Assembly (NCBI RefSeq): GCF_001522545.3 | Contig: NC_031770.1 | Location: 92,646,339-92,710,338 of the forward strand | Source of the DNA: Parus major | Taxonomy: Eukaryota > Chordata > Aves > Passeriformes > Paridae | Length of the DNA stretch: 64,000 nt | Direction: 5' to 3' | Shown here: in pieces, positions 29,301 through 44,300 of the stretch | Layout of the letters: each line of letters opens with the position of its first letter | How positions within the stretch are numbered: position 1 is the stretch's first letter | The notes under the pieces: model-generated | What the model was told of the DNA's origin: nothing | The model's database searches: none | Seen by the model: only the letters and a program-made list of their open reading frames with translations | Position numbers and translations under genes: made by a program

Positions 29301-32300
29301 TTACTGCTATTATTCCTCATTAAAACATGGACAGCATACTCCTACTGAAGTAGGAGCTATTACTTCATTAAGGCCACAACCGCCCTTCCAAGTCTTTCTC
29401 TTTTGTAAGCACACAGTAGGAACAGTTTGAATTATACTTTGTCTCCATTCCCAGAGCATTTAAAAATCCCTATATAGTTACTCTGTCTTCCTGCCATAAT
29501 AAACCTGATCATTCCTACTACTTCAAAAACTTTCACCATGGCTTCTGACCCACATGCTTCCCCCACGACTGCCTCTGCTCCTTTACCCACAGTAATTCCC
29601 AGACCTGCAGTCCAAAGCCTTTGCTCCTCTGAAGCACCTGCAAGCACAGCTAACACACAGTGCTTACTGGGGTAGATCTGCTGTGGTCTGGAAGGAGGTA
29701 CAAACAGAGTAAATTTGTCTGGAGCACATCTCTACTGGGGAATTGTGCTTTTCCTGCAGTTTGACTGCCTGTTTTGATGAGACCCAAGGAGTCCCTGTCA
29801 AATCTGTAGTTTCCATGAGAAGAGAAGCAAGATGCTGCAGGTCAGAAGGAAGCTGCAACATACTCTAGCAGGTCCTGTGAGCCAAGTAGTCAGAGAGCAT
29901 ACTGTTCTGCATCTCACTCCTATTTTAAACTATACAAGGCATTAATTTAATCCTCTTGTTTTTTAATTCTATGGAAAGTAATATGACTAAGTTCCTATCA
30001 TGTTTTGAAGCATTACTAGCTAACAAACAGACATAAACAAGTAGCATACTTGAGCAACACCTTTACTAGAAAATTATTTATAAGCTATATTTTACTCAAC
30101 AAGTAATCTATAGTAAATATAGTTTACTAAGGCTTTCCTGCAGTGCCCTTACTGGCTGTCCCTGCAACCAGACTATGAGATCAGCATGCTTAACACACTG
30201 AAGTTGTCTCTTTATTTCCCCATGATCCTCTAGCAGAAGACAGCTACCATGTAATCCCAAGGGTAAACTACACAAAAATGCAAAAGGAGCACCCTTTGGC
30301 AAACAATATTTACCTGCAATAGTAGAATGAACTGTGGAAAACGTTGGATAGGTTTCATCATTAAACCATACAGTGTAATGCGATCAGGGCTTGATTCCTG
30401 ACATTGCTGCAATGCAAGAATGCCACATTTACTACCATGAGCACATTTCCACCAGTTACAGAATGAAAGGAAAACATTTCTTAAAAATTCTTCTACATTG
30501 CTTATAATTATAAAAGGAACACTATAAAGATTCAATTTACTATCAAGATTTAATTTAAAAATATTAAATCTTAGAAAAACTCCTCATTATTAAAAATGAT
30601 GGCCTGCCACTGAATTGAAATATCCTTCTTAAATAAATACAGCTGGGCTAAAGCCAGACCAGCAATGCAGCACCTACAAATCTAAAAACCTACCTATGGG
30701 TTTTTAAGAGGAAATCTAAAAAAAAACATCGTAATCTCAGTGCTATGCAAAGAGAAATTTTGATCCTCCTTATTGGAAGAAATGAAGGAAAAAATGTTGA
30801 TTTATATTTGGAAAGAAAAATATTAGAAACCATTATTTCAGTTACCAGGAATGGCAGATAGAACCAGACAAATTTCTTCGGCATGTACAAAAAAGCCAGA
30901 AATTGTCAGAAATAGGAAGGTTAGATGAAATACTCAATATTAAAAACCAAGCAAATCTGAATTATATTCAACTGGTGTTGTGCTTAAATTGCTATTTATT
31001 GCTACAACTATCAGCTTCACAACAATTTATTTCCATAGTTATCTATACAAACATCTATTTTTTTCCAAACAGTAGAGAATTTGATCTTCATTGCTGGTGG
31101 GCAAATGAAAAAAGGTAAAGAAGTGTCATCTGTCATCAGAGTTTGGCTGTATTTCTGCAAGCAGAACCCATGTGGCACTGACAGTGATGAGAGGTGTGGG
31201 TTATGTCTCTATTGGAAAAATACACTTTTAACAGTAGAAAGAAGTATGATGACATTATACACTCACTAGAGAGTCTGATCTTCATGCTGCTTAAGGCTTT
31301 CAGCATATCATCCTGCACAGAGTTGTCCACACTCCAAAAAGTTGTTAGTTAATTTAAGATCTGAAGACAAACCCCTGCCACCCTTCTCTAGGCAACCAAA
31401 GCTGCACTAGGCACCCAATTTTAGTGTTTTGTGGACCACTGTAACAGACCTGACAGGGTGACCAGCTCTGAGAGGCACAACTCAATTCAGGATGCTTGGG
31501 GAATGAAACAAACTGAGCTTTCAGACTCAATGTCACAGACATCCCAAAAGCCTTGCCATGGATTCTGTGTACAATTTCTAAGGTGTCAACTCTAGGGATT
31601 CACAGCACTTCTACTGTGTGTGCCAGGCTCTCCACACACATCATGACAAGCATCATATGCAACAGGGCAGTATGCATTCTGCAAAAAAAGCACCAATTTC
31701 AACCCCAAGCTAGAAACACAATCACTGGAATGAAGACAGCTACACTACTTCTCACAACACAATAAACAAATCAGAATTTGAATAAATTTCAGATTAAAAA
31801 GTGGCTTCATCATATGGTGAACTACTATTATTTGAAGTTCACCTGACATGGAAAAATCCTTATGTTTAGCCAAAATAAAGTAATGCAAACACCGATAAAC
31901 TGATTTGAATAACAATAAAACTACTGTGCACTTCAAAATACATCCCAGACCTAACAGCACTTTACTATGCCAAAAATACAGTACTGGAAGGGCATCCTCT
32001 GGGGCTTTTTTGTGTCAAACCCATAAAACAGACCTTAAGTCCATAAAAACAGTAGGACAATATAGAGTATCAGCAGTCAAATTTCCTCCCAAATTATAAC
32101 TCATACTTTCTTCTTTATCACATATGCACAATTATTTTAACATTGAATGAACTAACCTTTAAGAAGTCTAAAAAAGCAGGTTTGGTTGCACAAGATTTCT
32201 TGAGAATCCCAACTGCAGTACTGAAGTTGTTTACATATTCACTGTATGCATCCAATACCATAGATTTAGAAAACTGAAAAGAAAAAACGGCAAATCCTAA

Positions 32301-35300
32301 CTAAAAATACAAAATACCTCTGGCTGTTAGGGACTTACTCAGAGCTAAGGGCTTTGTTTTGCCTAGTGTTGGATATACAGAAATACTGATAATACCCAAA
32401 ATAATCTTTCTGCAGAAGACAGGCTGGAAACAGAAGGATATAACAGCTGTGAATTACACGAAATGTATTTAAAGAAATTGCTTTATCTTGGCTAGAACAC
32501 TGGGGCAAAACCTGAGGACCATGGGCAGTCAAAGGGCATCCACTGAGATTCAAAGTGACAGTTGAGATCCCCAGATCATCCCACTACCTGTCTTCCAGAT
32601 TAAGTGAATCAGCAAAGTCCCAGGGCCTTCACACCCTGACTCCAGCTATTAAGGACTTACCCAAAAGCAGACAGATTGTGTGGCATTACCGTAGGAATCA
32701 TAAGATCACCAACCATTGCCTTCTTTTACCCCTCTCTTTCTGGTCTCATTAAGACTACCTAATTTGCTTCACTCACAACAAGGCAGGTTTGCTTTAAACA
32801 AAGCTTTAGTTAACTATTTCATTTTGGGTAAACTGTGATCAGATCCCAGGTCTCTTACAGCAGGCACGAAAAGGTGGTGATTTCCAGCACCTGGGTGGCA
32901 ATAAGACAAAGCATTCAAGCCAGAAGGCAGGCAGCCTGTTAGAGCCACACTTTCATGGTGAACAATGTCTTTCTATCAACCAAGGCACCTTCTTGTTTTC
33001 TCTAATTTAAAGCAGTTAATTAGCACAGCCAATTCTGTCTTTTAATTAATTCCATTTCCAAATTTCCATTCAGAAGGATATGATAGGATAGAGTTTTTTT
33101 AATGCTCTTTATCAGTGCCCCATCTCAGTTCAAACTCAAGAATTCAGGACATTACCTGCTGTGGTTTCTTTCTACTTGCACACTACTAGGTATGACTACC
33201 CATTTTTTTATGAGAAGCTGAGCCTCAGCCTCACCTTAATTTTGGTAGGTTTGTAATATCTAATTTCTCATAAAAATAAACTGTTTACTGAAATGTGTGC
33301 AAGATTAATCAAAGCCTGATAACTTTTCTCACAATCCTTTCACATCTGCCAACCAAGCTGAAGACATGTGTTGGTGTCAGTTCCCTTATCAGGATAGTAC
33401 ATTCATACTCTGACAGTTGCCACAGGCATTGGAGAACGTGAGAATAAAGCAGCTAAGTTAGAAAGATATGGAGATGGAAAAACAAGACTAAAATAAAAAC
33501 AGATTATCTGTTCTGACACATTTGCTTACTGAAGCAACAAAGACATCACCGATCATTTCAACAGAGTCCCACTCAGATACACGACTCGCCAGTGCAATCT
33601 GAAACATTGAATGGCACTGAAGAATTTCCTTAATTCGATAAAAGACCATTTTAAGTTTTCTTTCACTTAGTAGTTTTGGTTCCATATCTGAAAGGGGCTT
33701 CTCATATTGCTGTGGGGAAGAAAAAAAATTGATTTAAACAAACAAAAAATGGACTTTTGTAAGTAGAAAAACAAACTTATGCAACAGTACACACACACAC
33801 ACAAATCACTGAACGTTTGGCATGAAGCATCTGTAGTAAAATCTCTATTAGTCATATGACAGATTCTTTAATGATCTTTAATGATTCTTTTTCAAATATT
33901 CAAAATTTTAAAGTGCAAAAGATATTAAGATACCTCCAGGATTCTTTTGAGAGCATCCACATAATTCTTCTCACTATCAACCACAGAGCCCAAAATATAC
34001 CTTCTCACAACCTGTTGAAACAACAAAGTTTTGTCAAAAGCTCTAATCAGGTAACACATTATAGTTGAAATTATGATGATAAAATTCTCACATTAATAAA
34101 ACAAAAGAAATACAAAGCAATTTCAATACTGGAACTGCAATAAATAATACTGTACACCTTTTCAAAAGTAATTAAATTTACTATTACTCTAAAACTACTT
34201 ATTTTAAAGAACACAACAATTATTGTATCAACATCTTAATTTTTTTACTGACTGTTGTAATTCCAAGCTTTACTTTTGAAATTTGTGTTTTGACTTTGGC
34301 ATTTAACAATGTCTCAGGCACCTGGTGCAATTTTTAGGGCTGCCCTGTGCAGAGCCAAGAGATGGACGTCAGTGATCCTAGTGATCTTCTAAATCAGGAT
34401 ATTCTATAATCCTATGCACCTTAAATGTCTATATGTAGGCATTAATGGAAACAATCATAGGTATAAGATGATGTTGACTACTTCATTGATTTGCTACAAC
34501 AAAATGGGCAACAATTTTTCAAAAATAAGTCCTAAATTTTATTTTTTAATAGGTTTTATAAATTTATTAGGAGAAACATGAAGGGTAAACAAGCAAATAC
34601 TAATTGCCTTTTAAAGTTAAGGCCATATAAACTGTGCCACTGAGAATGTATCCAAGTCAGCATTCTCTTTTGAGCATTACCATGCAGAAATGAAAACCGC
34701 CATATTATCTATATTTATATGCATTGACAAGAGCTGTAAGAGTTTCAGGAAAAGCTACCATATTTCATGTTAAACTACAGGCTATTTATTACACCTCCTT
34801 CTCCACCTTCTGCTTCTGTAATTCAGCTCAAATGCACTTTGTATGTACATGCAGGTGGCACAACAGGAAAGACTGGAGAACCAATCTGGTTTAGAATTTA
34901 AGCTTCTTGCCATCAATTGGCTTTCTTGTTGGTTATAAGGATTTGTTTTCACACAAATCTATTTCCTAATCCAGCTCTCCCTGGAGTTTTCAAAAGGGGG
35001 ACTATGAGGAAGAAAACAGCACAGGGGTAGGATCAAACCACTTTCCATAACTACAAGAGAAGGAAAAACTGCTCATTTTGATATTTTAAGCTAGCCTAAA
35101 TGACCATGAAACTCAAATCTCAGACCTGCTTCTTTCTGCTTCAGAACCCCACAGCCTCCTGCCTCTTCTACCATCACTGCCTGCACTTGTATTTTGAATT
35201 ATTAAATGCACATTATATGAAAATTTTCTCTCTGGTACTGCATTTCAAAGGAGGACCTCAAAATTATCTGAGGCTTTGCTTAAGATATATTCAGTAAAAT

Positions 35301-38300
35301 TAGTTGTGTCTAATCTGTGTTTAGAATGGATTTAGCAGTGTCTTATTTGGTATAGCGGATCAGCAGCTCTGGTGAAGAATACTAATCCTACTTTTAGTCA
35401 CAGTTCATTCTTCTAAAAAGAATAAACATCTGTAGAAATAAAAATTTCAGGCTCTATAACACACAAAAAGAATACTTAATAGTGGCTCCAGGTGATTGCA
35501 ATAGATACGAGCCCCAGCCCTCGCACGCACCAGGATTTAAACAGAGGCCATCATGCCACCTGCTGTTCGAAGTCAGCATGTCCGCAGAGCAGCTCTGCTG
35601 TGACAGGCCAGCTGGGCTGGAATAGGGTCCTGGCCTGGGGTGCCCGGGCTGTGACCTCTTCTCATTGCCAGGCTATTCTGCCCCCCGCGCCCCTCCAGCT
35701 GCTCCAGTGTTTCTGGTGCACCCCAGCCCCCAGAGCCCTGCTGACCAGGAGCCAACCTCCCCCACACAGCTGCTGCACCCCTCCAGTTCGGCATCACCTC
35801 CAGATGTGCACTGCAGCTCGCATCCAGATACTCCTGCAGGCTTTAAATGCCTCAGCCGGCTCCTGAGGGACAGCACCAATGCTGAACACCCACTGCACTT
35901 TGTACCATGGACTCACTGAGCATGGCATCCTCACCTATTTTCCACCCACCTTTTAGTCCACCCATACAGACTGTATCTCACCTACAGGAGTATAGGAATG
36001 CTTTGGAAGACAGCTGAAAGCCCTGTTAAAGCAGAGGTAAGTGACACACTTTGTTCCTCTCTGCCCATACAGTCATCACAGTCACCTCTTCGCTCAGTCA
36101 CTTCAAAGGGGCTCAGGCTGGTCATGCACAAATGGACTCTGCTCCATCTATGCTGATTTTTCCCCACTCACCCTCCCATCCTACTGAACGCAGACACAGC
36201 TCCCAAGAGCATGTGTTCCATCACTTTTGTTGAGACTGAGGTGAGGCCAGACTCAATTCTCCTTCTTGTGGGTAAGAGTGTGACACTTTTTCCCAGTCTT
36301 TTGATCACTGTGATCCAAGATGACTGAGAAAGGCCTTTCCCACAGCATCCTTATATCCATCCCATCTCTTCCTACAGACACTTGTATGTCCAAATGGCCT
36401 CAGCTCAGCTGCAGACTAGGCTTCACCCCAGCAGACCTGCCTCTGGGTTCATGGGCTGAGTCCTGAGAACAAGTCTCATCAGCAAAACCCAAAGCAGAGG
36501 TGGCAAAGTTTTGACCCTTTATCACTAGGTCTGTGCCCCACCAAGCAGCATATAATGTTTTTCTCAGCTTCCTTTTGTTGCCAACATAGTTATCAGAAAC
36601 TCTTCACTGTTGCCCCTCACATCTCACATCCTCCAGCTGAGCTTTGGCTTTCCTAACTGCATGCCTGCCCACTTGGACAGCTTCTCCTGGGCAGATGAGC
36701 AATATTTGTCACAACTTACACACAACTATTACCAGTTTGTTCCAAACTACAAGTACTCTGTGGTTTTTTTGCGAAAGAGAGTAAACTTATTTTTACAAAA
36801 TACCCTGGAGAAACTCAAATTCCTATTTGGAAAGAAGGAAAGAGCATTCAGACTGATGCTGAAATCTCATATTATAATAAAACCTTACATTAATGGAACA
36901 CAGTTTGGTAGTTGCATTCTTACAAGATTATCACTGTGCTAAACACAAGAGAAAAGTAAACCTCATTCAAGTAAAAGGTAAAACAACAACAAAAAATCCC
37001 AAAAATATATAGCACTCTCCTCCATTGCCCCTTAGTTTTTTTTTGCTCATTTTCTTAAGGTACTTGACTAACTAACTCATGACTTGACACCCCAAGAAAC
37101 TAAAAGCTCTCATACCATTATTAGTAGTCATAACAATACAGTAACATGAACCCAAGGGATTTATTTTCCGCCAAAACTTCTTAACTGATGCTGTTTTCAG
37201 TATTTTTTGAAGTGATTTCCACAGTGACTATACAGTTTGAGGTGGAGAACAGCAAAATAAACTCTTCTGTAGACTTTACTTTACTAGGGATTATTTTTTT
37301 TTAACCACAAAAAACCTTTAGATTCAAAGAGCAAACAGGATATTCTCTATATTTAAAATTGAAATCCCAGAGCACCTGGAACAGTTTTCTGGTTCAATTA
37401 AAACACTTTAACTCTCTTCTTTTTTTCCCCTCATGACCATCACGTTCAGTTTAAGTATTTAGGTAGTGAAACAATATAGTTCTTATAGGTAATTTTATAA
37501 TGCAAACCAGCATTTTGCAGCTCTGGTCAAATTCAGGATTGATGCAACTATATGCACACCCACCAATTTTCAAAAAACTACTCATTCAGTTCTGAATTTG
37601 ATGTCCACTTAAGTAAAATGTCAATATATTTGAAGACCAAAGGCAGCTAAGAGCCATTGGTGCAGAGCAGAAGGGGAGATGAGAGGCAGAAGACCATATT
37701 TCCCAAGGCTTACTACCTGCTGCTGTGATAATCCTTCAGGCATAGGAGTCATAATCGCTTCTGTATGCATACAGTCCACATCAATAAATAAATTTAGCTC
37801 TTCTTCTTCCAAACAAGATGATCTATGTTCTACAAATAAATAACCAAAATGTCAGCTTCTACATGTGGATTGAAAGAAGAAAAAAGCAAAACCAAGCCAA
37901 AAAAGCAAAGACTATATTGTCCAAACACAAAAATTACAAATTTTCAATTACCAAACAAAAGAAATTTTCCAGCACTTCTGTATCATCTATGAAATCACAT
38001 AAATGCTACCACCAATAGGCATTCTAATAAAGAACACCTTTCAAAGGCATCCTAATATCCCACAGCTGGAGACAGCCTGAGCATCTTTTGCTTGACTTCT
38101 ACTCCCTCCCCTCAGCCAGGAGAATGGGGCTGTCCAGAGGACAGGACATGACAACTTGAGTTAAAGCACTGCAGCTCCAGGGCCAGCAGTTTTAAAATAA
38201 ATGGTCCCTGGGAAGAAACGGAAAACATTCATATCGTGATCCAGCTAAAAAATTCCATACACCCTTCTATAGCTAACCTGAAGTAACCAAATTTGTCAAA

Positions 38301-41300
38301 ATGTTTGCTTTCATCAGAAAGGAGTGAGAGATTCTGCATTGCTCTCTGGGTAAAAATTTTACTGAAAAAGCACCACCGAAGTGTACTGATAGGTGGCAGT
38401 AAACAGCCAGCCAAACAACCAGACACGAGGAAAGGAGACAAAGAACAGTATGAGAAACTGTCTTGGAATAAAAAGAGAAATAAGGGAATAAGGAGACCTG
38501 ATGGCTGGGAGAAACTTGTGAGTTTAGTTAAAAAAAAAAAATTTCACTAGCTCCCTGCTGGTTTGGAAAATGGTTATGGGATTCAGTCATCCCCAGATAC
38601 ACTGTGTCTGCAACCTAATCTCTAGAAATGTAAGCTGGAATGCCAGGTCCATTGTAACACTGCCCTGCAGATCATTTTCATCTGTTCAACGGCAAGAAGT
38701 TGAGGATACACTTAATGATCACCTCATTTTTTGTACCTTTCTATATTCAGTCTGTGAATTAAGTAAATTGAGAAGCAGTCAAAAGTCATGACAGAGACAT
38801 AAGATGTGACCTGGCCCATTCAGAAAGGATGCAACTTTATGGTACGCCTCTCAATAAAGATATTTTGTTCCTGCCTTGTGGTTTTAGCTTCCTAAAATTG
38901 TAGTTTAATAAGCTCTGAAGTTACTACCATTTAATTAGTTGGGCAGAAACTTGAGCAGAAAGATATACTATCCCTCAGACTTATCTGAAAAAGAAACTAG
39001 TTGAATTTACTACCACCTGTCTCTCAAAAAAATCACCTGTGGACAGCTGCTGCCAAGGCTCATGACAAAGGGCTGTCACTTGCTATCAACTACAGAAAGA
39101 CTACAAATACTTCTGTGGCTTTTTGATTTTATGTCACTTTTTGTTTTCCCAACCCAAATTCAGCTTTCATCAAAAATCATCAAACTGACTAAGCAGTACA
39201 GTCCTTTCCCCTAGTTTCACTTGTAAACACGGAAAGCATTACTCCTTACCAGTGATGAACTTTTTAAAATAGCTAACTACTTCTCCACTGAAAACCATGT
39301 CTTAACAGCACATTTTCCTGACATTCAAGAGTTATTTGATGGAAAGACCAGGGCAGATTTAGTAACTGTGCTGGTTTTGGCTGGGGTAGAATTAATTTTC
39401 TTCACAGTGGCTAGTATGGAGCTACATTTTGGATCTGTGCTGGACACAGGGTTGATAATACAGAGATGTTTTTGTTATTGCTGAATAGGGTTTACACAGA
39501 GCCAAGGCCTTTTCTGATTTTTGTACTGCCAGGCTGGCTAGGGTACTGAGGGTGGATGGGAGGTTGGGAGGAGACACAGCCAGAACAAGTCACCCAAACT
39601 GACTAAAAGGATATTCCAGACCACATGAATCCTGCTCAGTATATAAAGTGGGAGGAAGGTGGAGTAAGGGGAGGGGACGTTTAGAGTGATGGCATTTTTG
39701 TCCCAAGTAACTACTGTGTGTAATGGGGCGCTGCTCTCCTGGAGATGGATAAGCACCTGCCTGCCCTTGGGAAGCAGTAAACTGGTTCCTTGTCTTTGCT
39801 TGTGTGTGACTTTTATGTTCACTATCAAATTGTCCTTATCTCAACCCACAGGTTCTCACTCTTAGCTTTCTATTCTCTCCCCAGTCCTGATGGTAGGGGA
39901 GTGAGTGAGTGGCTGTGTGGGGCTTGGCTGCTGGCTGGGGTTACACCATGACAGTAACTTAACATCACTTCCATACTCCCATCTACCTGTACCTAGGGCA
40001 CACTGCTTGGTGGGATTTTTTGTTATTAAGTCGACCCTTCTCTGTGGTCCTCAGTTTCTCAGGTCACTCAGGTACTTGCCCCAAACAGGAAAAACTGCTC
40101 AAGATGCATTGACCATACTGTTGTCTGAACTGAATATTATACCATACATTTTTTATACATCTGATTACTTGCATCTAGCTCTCAGTTCCCACTACAAAAA
40201 TTTGCTAGGCCATTCATCTTCTTTCTCAGAAATTACTAGAGAATTTAACAAAGAGAAACACTGCAAAAATCATGTACCTTGAGAAATGAAAGATTTTGTC
40301 CGAATGAAAGAACGACCCTTCTTCACAGCTGCTTTTGTCTTTTCAAGTCCATCTTTGGTACCTTCTCTAGCAGCTCTCATAAGCTTTTGCATCTGTAAGA
40401 TAAAAAATATAGTCTACATGTTCAGTGAATAATAGGAAAATATTTGAACCTGCACACTTTTAGGCTATCAATATTGTTCAAATGAATATATAATAAGTAG
40501 AGAAAACCATGAAAGCTCAGAGCCGAGCTCCTGTATTCCAAAATAAAGTAAAAAGTGGAGACAAGGACTTACTTCATGGCAATACTGTATGCAAGTCTAA
40601 AAGAGCAAAAATGCTTAAGAACCCTTCTGCAATCAAATAGAAACTTTAAATAGTCTCAAATGTTATCTTATGGAACAAATACCTACTACTCACAGGTCAT
40701 TAATGGCCAGAGGTCTTGTCCATCTTTCAGTGTCCCAATAACTCTTCCAAAGTATTTCTGACCTAAAGATAATCCCCTAGACTCAGTTATATATTAACTG
40801 TATTCTTAAACAAACACTGTTATAAAGGAAAAAGTTAAAACTAATAACTTCATTATTGAAGAAATACATTGATTTAATTAAGAATTCCATAATCTTACAG
40901 TACACTACTACAGCCAAATAAAATTTCATGGAACAAAAAAAAAACCCAAAGAAATTTAGCTTTGCTGGAAAATGTTTATTAAAATACCCTGCTTTGTACC
41001 TCCTCTTTCCCAAAATGTCACCACAACAAAAATATCTCCACTATTGTCAGAACACAAACAAAGCTGTCTTGCTGCAACCAGGCAATTTCTGGGTTTGAGA
41101 TTCAAGCTTTCAGCAAAAACCCAGTCTTTCATACCATTCATTCATTTCTCCATTCAGAATGGAGAACAGGGAGACTCCCAATTTCATCCTAGCTAGGGTT
41201 AGGCTAGCCCCATGGAGCCAAGGTCTCAGAGAGGCACTAGGGTTGTACACTTGGCTCACACTCTGGGAGAAGGGCACCAGTCAGCAGAGAAAGACAATTC

Positions 41301-44300
41301 CCTATCTCATTTTCTGAGACTGCTACCATTAAAAGTAAGCATGAGAAAGAGTCCTTGACCAAGTATTTTTAAGACTATAGCAATATTATAGTCTTTAATT
41401 TAAGACTGCACAATAAAAATTCAGGACATTCAGAATTCATTTCATACAAATTATTGTCTACTTTTTCAAGCTATTAATAAAAGACAACATTGTCTGTGTT
41501 GGAAAAGCAATTATTTAAATGTAGCTAGTTACAAAAATCAACTATACTACCTTCAGCTCATGTTTTTGCTTTAGTTGCTGAATCTCTACTGCTCCCACAG
41601 TGTTTGACATCAAATCTTTCATCTTTTTTTCATAATGCTCCTTTAAACGGGTTAGGTCATGAGAAAGCTACAGTGCATAAAAAAACACAGTCTTTTCAAA
41701 AAGCTGTAGTGAAAACTTCATGCTAAAGCACTCATATAAATCATGCACATGTACAAAGACAACTAAGGGAAAACTATCACTGAAAGGAAACTATCACTAA
41801 GGGAAAACTATCACTGAGGGAAAACTATCACTGAGGAATATCCAGTCTGAGGAAGAGACCATCGCTCCTGGGCACTGCTGAACTCCGCCAGGTGCTTTTC
41901 TGTAAAGACAGGGGCAAAGCTACTTAGACTAAGGCAACTGTATTGTTATATATATTAATTTTTTTTGTATTGTGCCTATCTCTTAAAAACCACATGGAAA
42001 CAATACATCAGCTTTAACCATAAGCATTATTCACTGGAGCACAAACCCTAGTCTGTATTTCAGACTATCCTTCAAAACAGCGAATCAGAAGAAAACTCGG
42101 AGACTGAAGAACCTGTGGAGATTGCTGGAACCTGAGAATATGGAAATTGACAGGGCAGTGAGTCAAGTAAAGAGGCATTAACAGGATTCACGTTCTTATA
42201 CTTTCCACATGCATCATAGCCTCATTGTATGAACTTGGGTGTAACCATCTCATGCAGGAATATATTCATTTGCAAGGTAAGGTAACTATCACAGGGAAAG
42301 GAATGCTCTGGAATACTAATAACCATTTGTTAAACATTTTGACAAAGGTAGATAAAAGAGGTTAAAATGCAACCAGGAAAGAAAAAAAAAGAGGAAAATA
42401 TTTGGTGTGCCCTATAATAGAAGTCCAGTGGAAAACCCCTCAGCTTGATATCAACAGAGTTATTTGGCAAGAGATCAAAGCCTCAGGAAAGAGAAAGCCT
42501 ACTGAGTTGAAAACAAAGTGACAGGCTCAGTACGTAGCTCCACTAGGCTGGGTCAGGGTGCAATTACCTCTAAAATGATGATTCTGGCATTACAGCAGTA
42601 AAATGAAGAATAGCATCTGGTTCACAGAAAAAAAAATATAACAGCACAAAAACTTTCCCTTCTTAAAATAAATTAGTAAATAAATAGAATAATAAAAATC
42701 ATAACAGCAAGGTGACTTAAAGGGAAGTCATACCAGCACTTAAAATTAAAAATCCCACCTCTGACCTTGCCATACTTTTCAACGAATACTAAAATTATTA
42801 GTAGGGCAAGGCTCTGAAAGCCTACAGAAGGCAATGTTCTGGGAAAATAGTGTAATATCCATCACAAGACCAGAGGAGAAGTGAGAGTTAGTGCAAGGAA
42901 TGGATACAGAGAAAATGTACATAAAGAAGAGCAGTATCTGCCCATGTTGAAGTGCCAGTGCAGGGAGGGCTGGGGTTGGTTTTTTGAGTTGTTTTTTTTT
43001 GTTTGTTGCAGGGTTTTTTTCAGCAGTCCTAAAGTTTCTTTCCTCATTCTCTGCTAAAACTCTTCCTTAATTTCCCAATTTCCCCATTTCCCAGCAACCC
43101 ATCCAGGTGCAGGAGCCTCTCTGACTTTTCCAGCCACCAGGCTAAGTGCTCCTCACCTGCTCACACCCACCCTCACAAGGCAATCCCCAAAACCTTTTGT
43201 CACAGGCCTGAAAAAGCCATCTGCAGGGCAGTACCCAAGGGCACATCCCTCTTCTCTCATCATTCCTCAGTCTCTTGCTCAGATACACTGTGTTTGGTCC
43301 TGGTACAATCAACCTGGTACATTCAACCACTGCCAACAGTTTTCCATGACAGATCAAAGTATACTAAGAGTTTAGGAGTTCCAAAAAATGGCTTTAAACC
43401 TTGCTTTGTTCACATACGTAAATAGATTCTTATGACTTTGGCCAAAGCTGAAGCTAGGGATAACAAGAAAAGATTAAAAAAATAAAAAAAAAGAAAAAGA
43501 GTAAGTCAGCAGTCATGTTAAGGCTCACACATCCACATGCAAAGTAATTTCCTGGTCTCTTCCAAGGTATTTAAAAGAAAAAATAATCAAACTCATTTCT
43601 TTCAGTCTTGTTAAAAAAAAAAAAACAAACAGCTGCAACAGCTTAAGTATGTCTAGTTAGAACAAAACCAAGACAAAAATAGAGGATGAGCACTCAGCTT
43701 ACAAAGTGCAGATTTGGGTGGGCTCAAGTCTTGCAGTTAACTGCTCACTCCCTGATTTCCAAAGGACAGGCAGCAAGGATGGAGGTGAGGGGAGAGCAGA
43801 TAACATGTACTGGAGGGAAACACAGACAGCAAGGCTTTTATTCTCATCAAGTTAAGAAACCTGCAAAATGAAAATAAGGGTCCCATGAAATAACAACCTG
43901 TCTTCAACCCCTGCACATTCCAGCCACGGGGTGCTGAGGCAGCTCACAACACACGGCTGCCCAGTGGCTCTTAGGGGGTCTGTCCCTAGTCAGCACAAAC
44001 TGGGGAGCCTCTCACAAAGAGAATACACAGGGCAGAGGAAGAGGAGCCAAGGTGAAGAGAAGGCAAGAGCCCAGGGCTGCTCTCCCTGTGCAATGGGAGA
44101 GATGCAGTGAGGACAGGCACCTGTGGCACCTGTGTCTTCCTGCCTCCTGCAGAGCAGATGGAGCCAAAGGTACTAGACCTGAGAAGTGTCACAGATTTTA
44201 ATCACGCCACCTCTCTTCTGTCTGAACAGGTAGAATTCTCTTTGATTACAACAATCTTTTACTTTTAGAAGTTTTTTAAGCTCAGCCACTTTCAAACAAG

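Larger units (their letters stand above)
34012..37716 (-). other. Intron, exons 9-10
   Basis: Contains two CR1 pieces in opposite orientations (34299-34418 plus and about 35550-36720 minus). The remaining sequence is unclassified. Confidence 0.7.
37830..40277 (-). other. Intron, exons 8-9
   Basis: Holds the solo LTR at 39367-39953. The rest is unclassified. Confidence 0.7.

Noticed and set aside
35492..35919. Overlapping 124-aa, 84-aa, 74-aa and 68-aa open frames
   Set aside because: They lie largely on the CR1 ORF2 relic, in frames that do not encode CR1 protein.
36300..36370. Plus-strand 'aaggcctttcccacagcatcc' as a CR1 RT segment in plus orientation
   Set aside because: A chance likeness. 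The whole block aligns in order with CR1 on the minus strand instead.
39538..40282. Open frames of 96 aa (minus) and 125 aa (plus)
   Set aside because: They overlap the solo LTR or its edge and have no viral or host protein resemblance.
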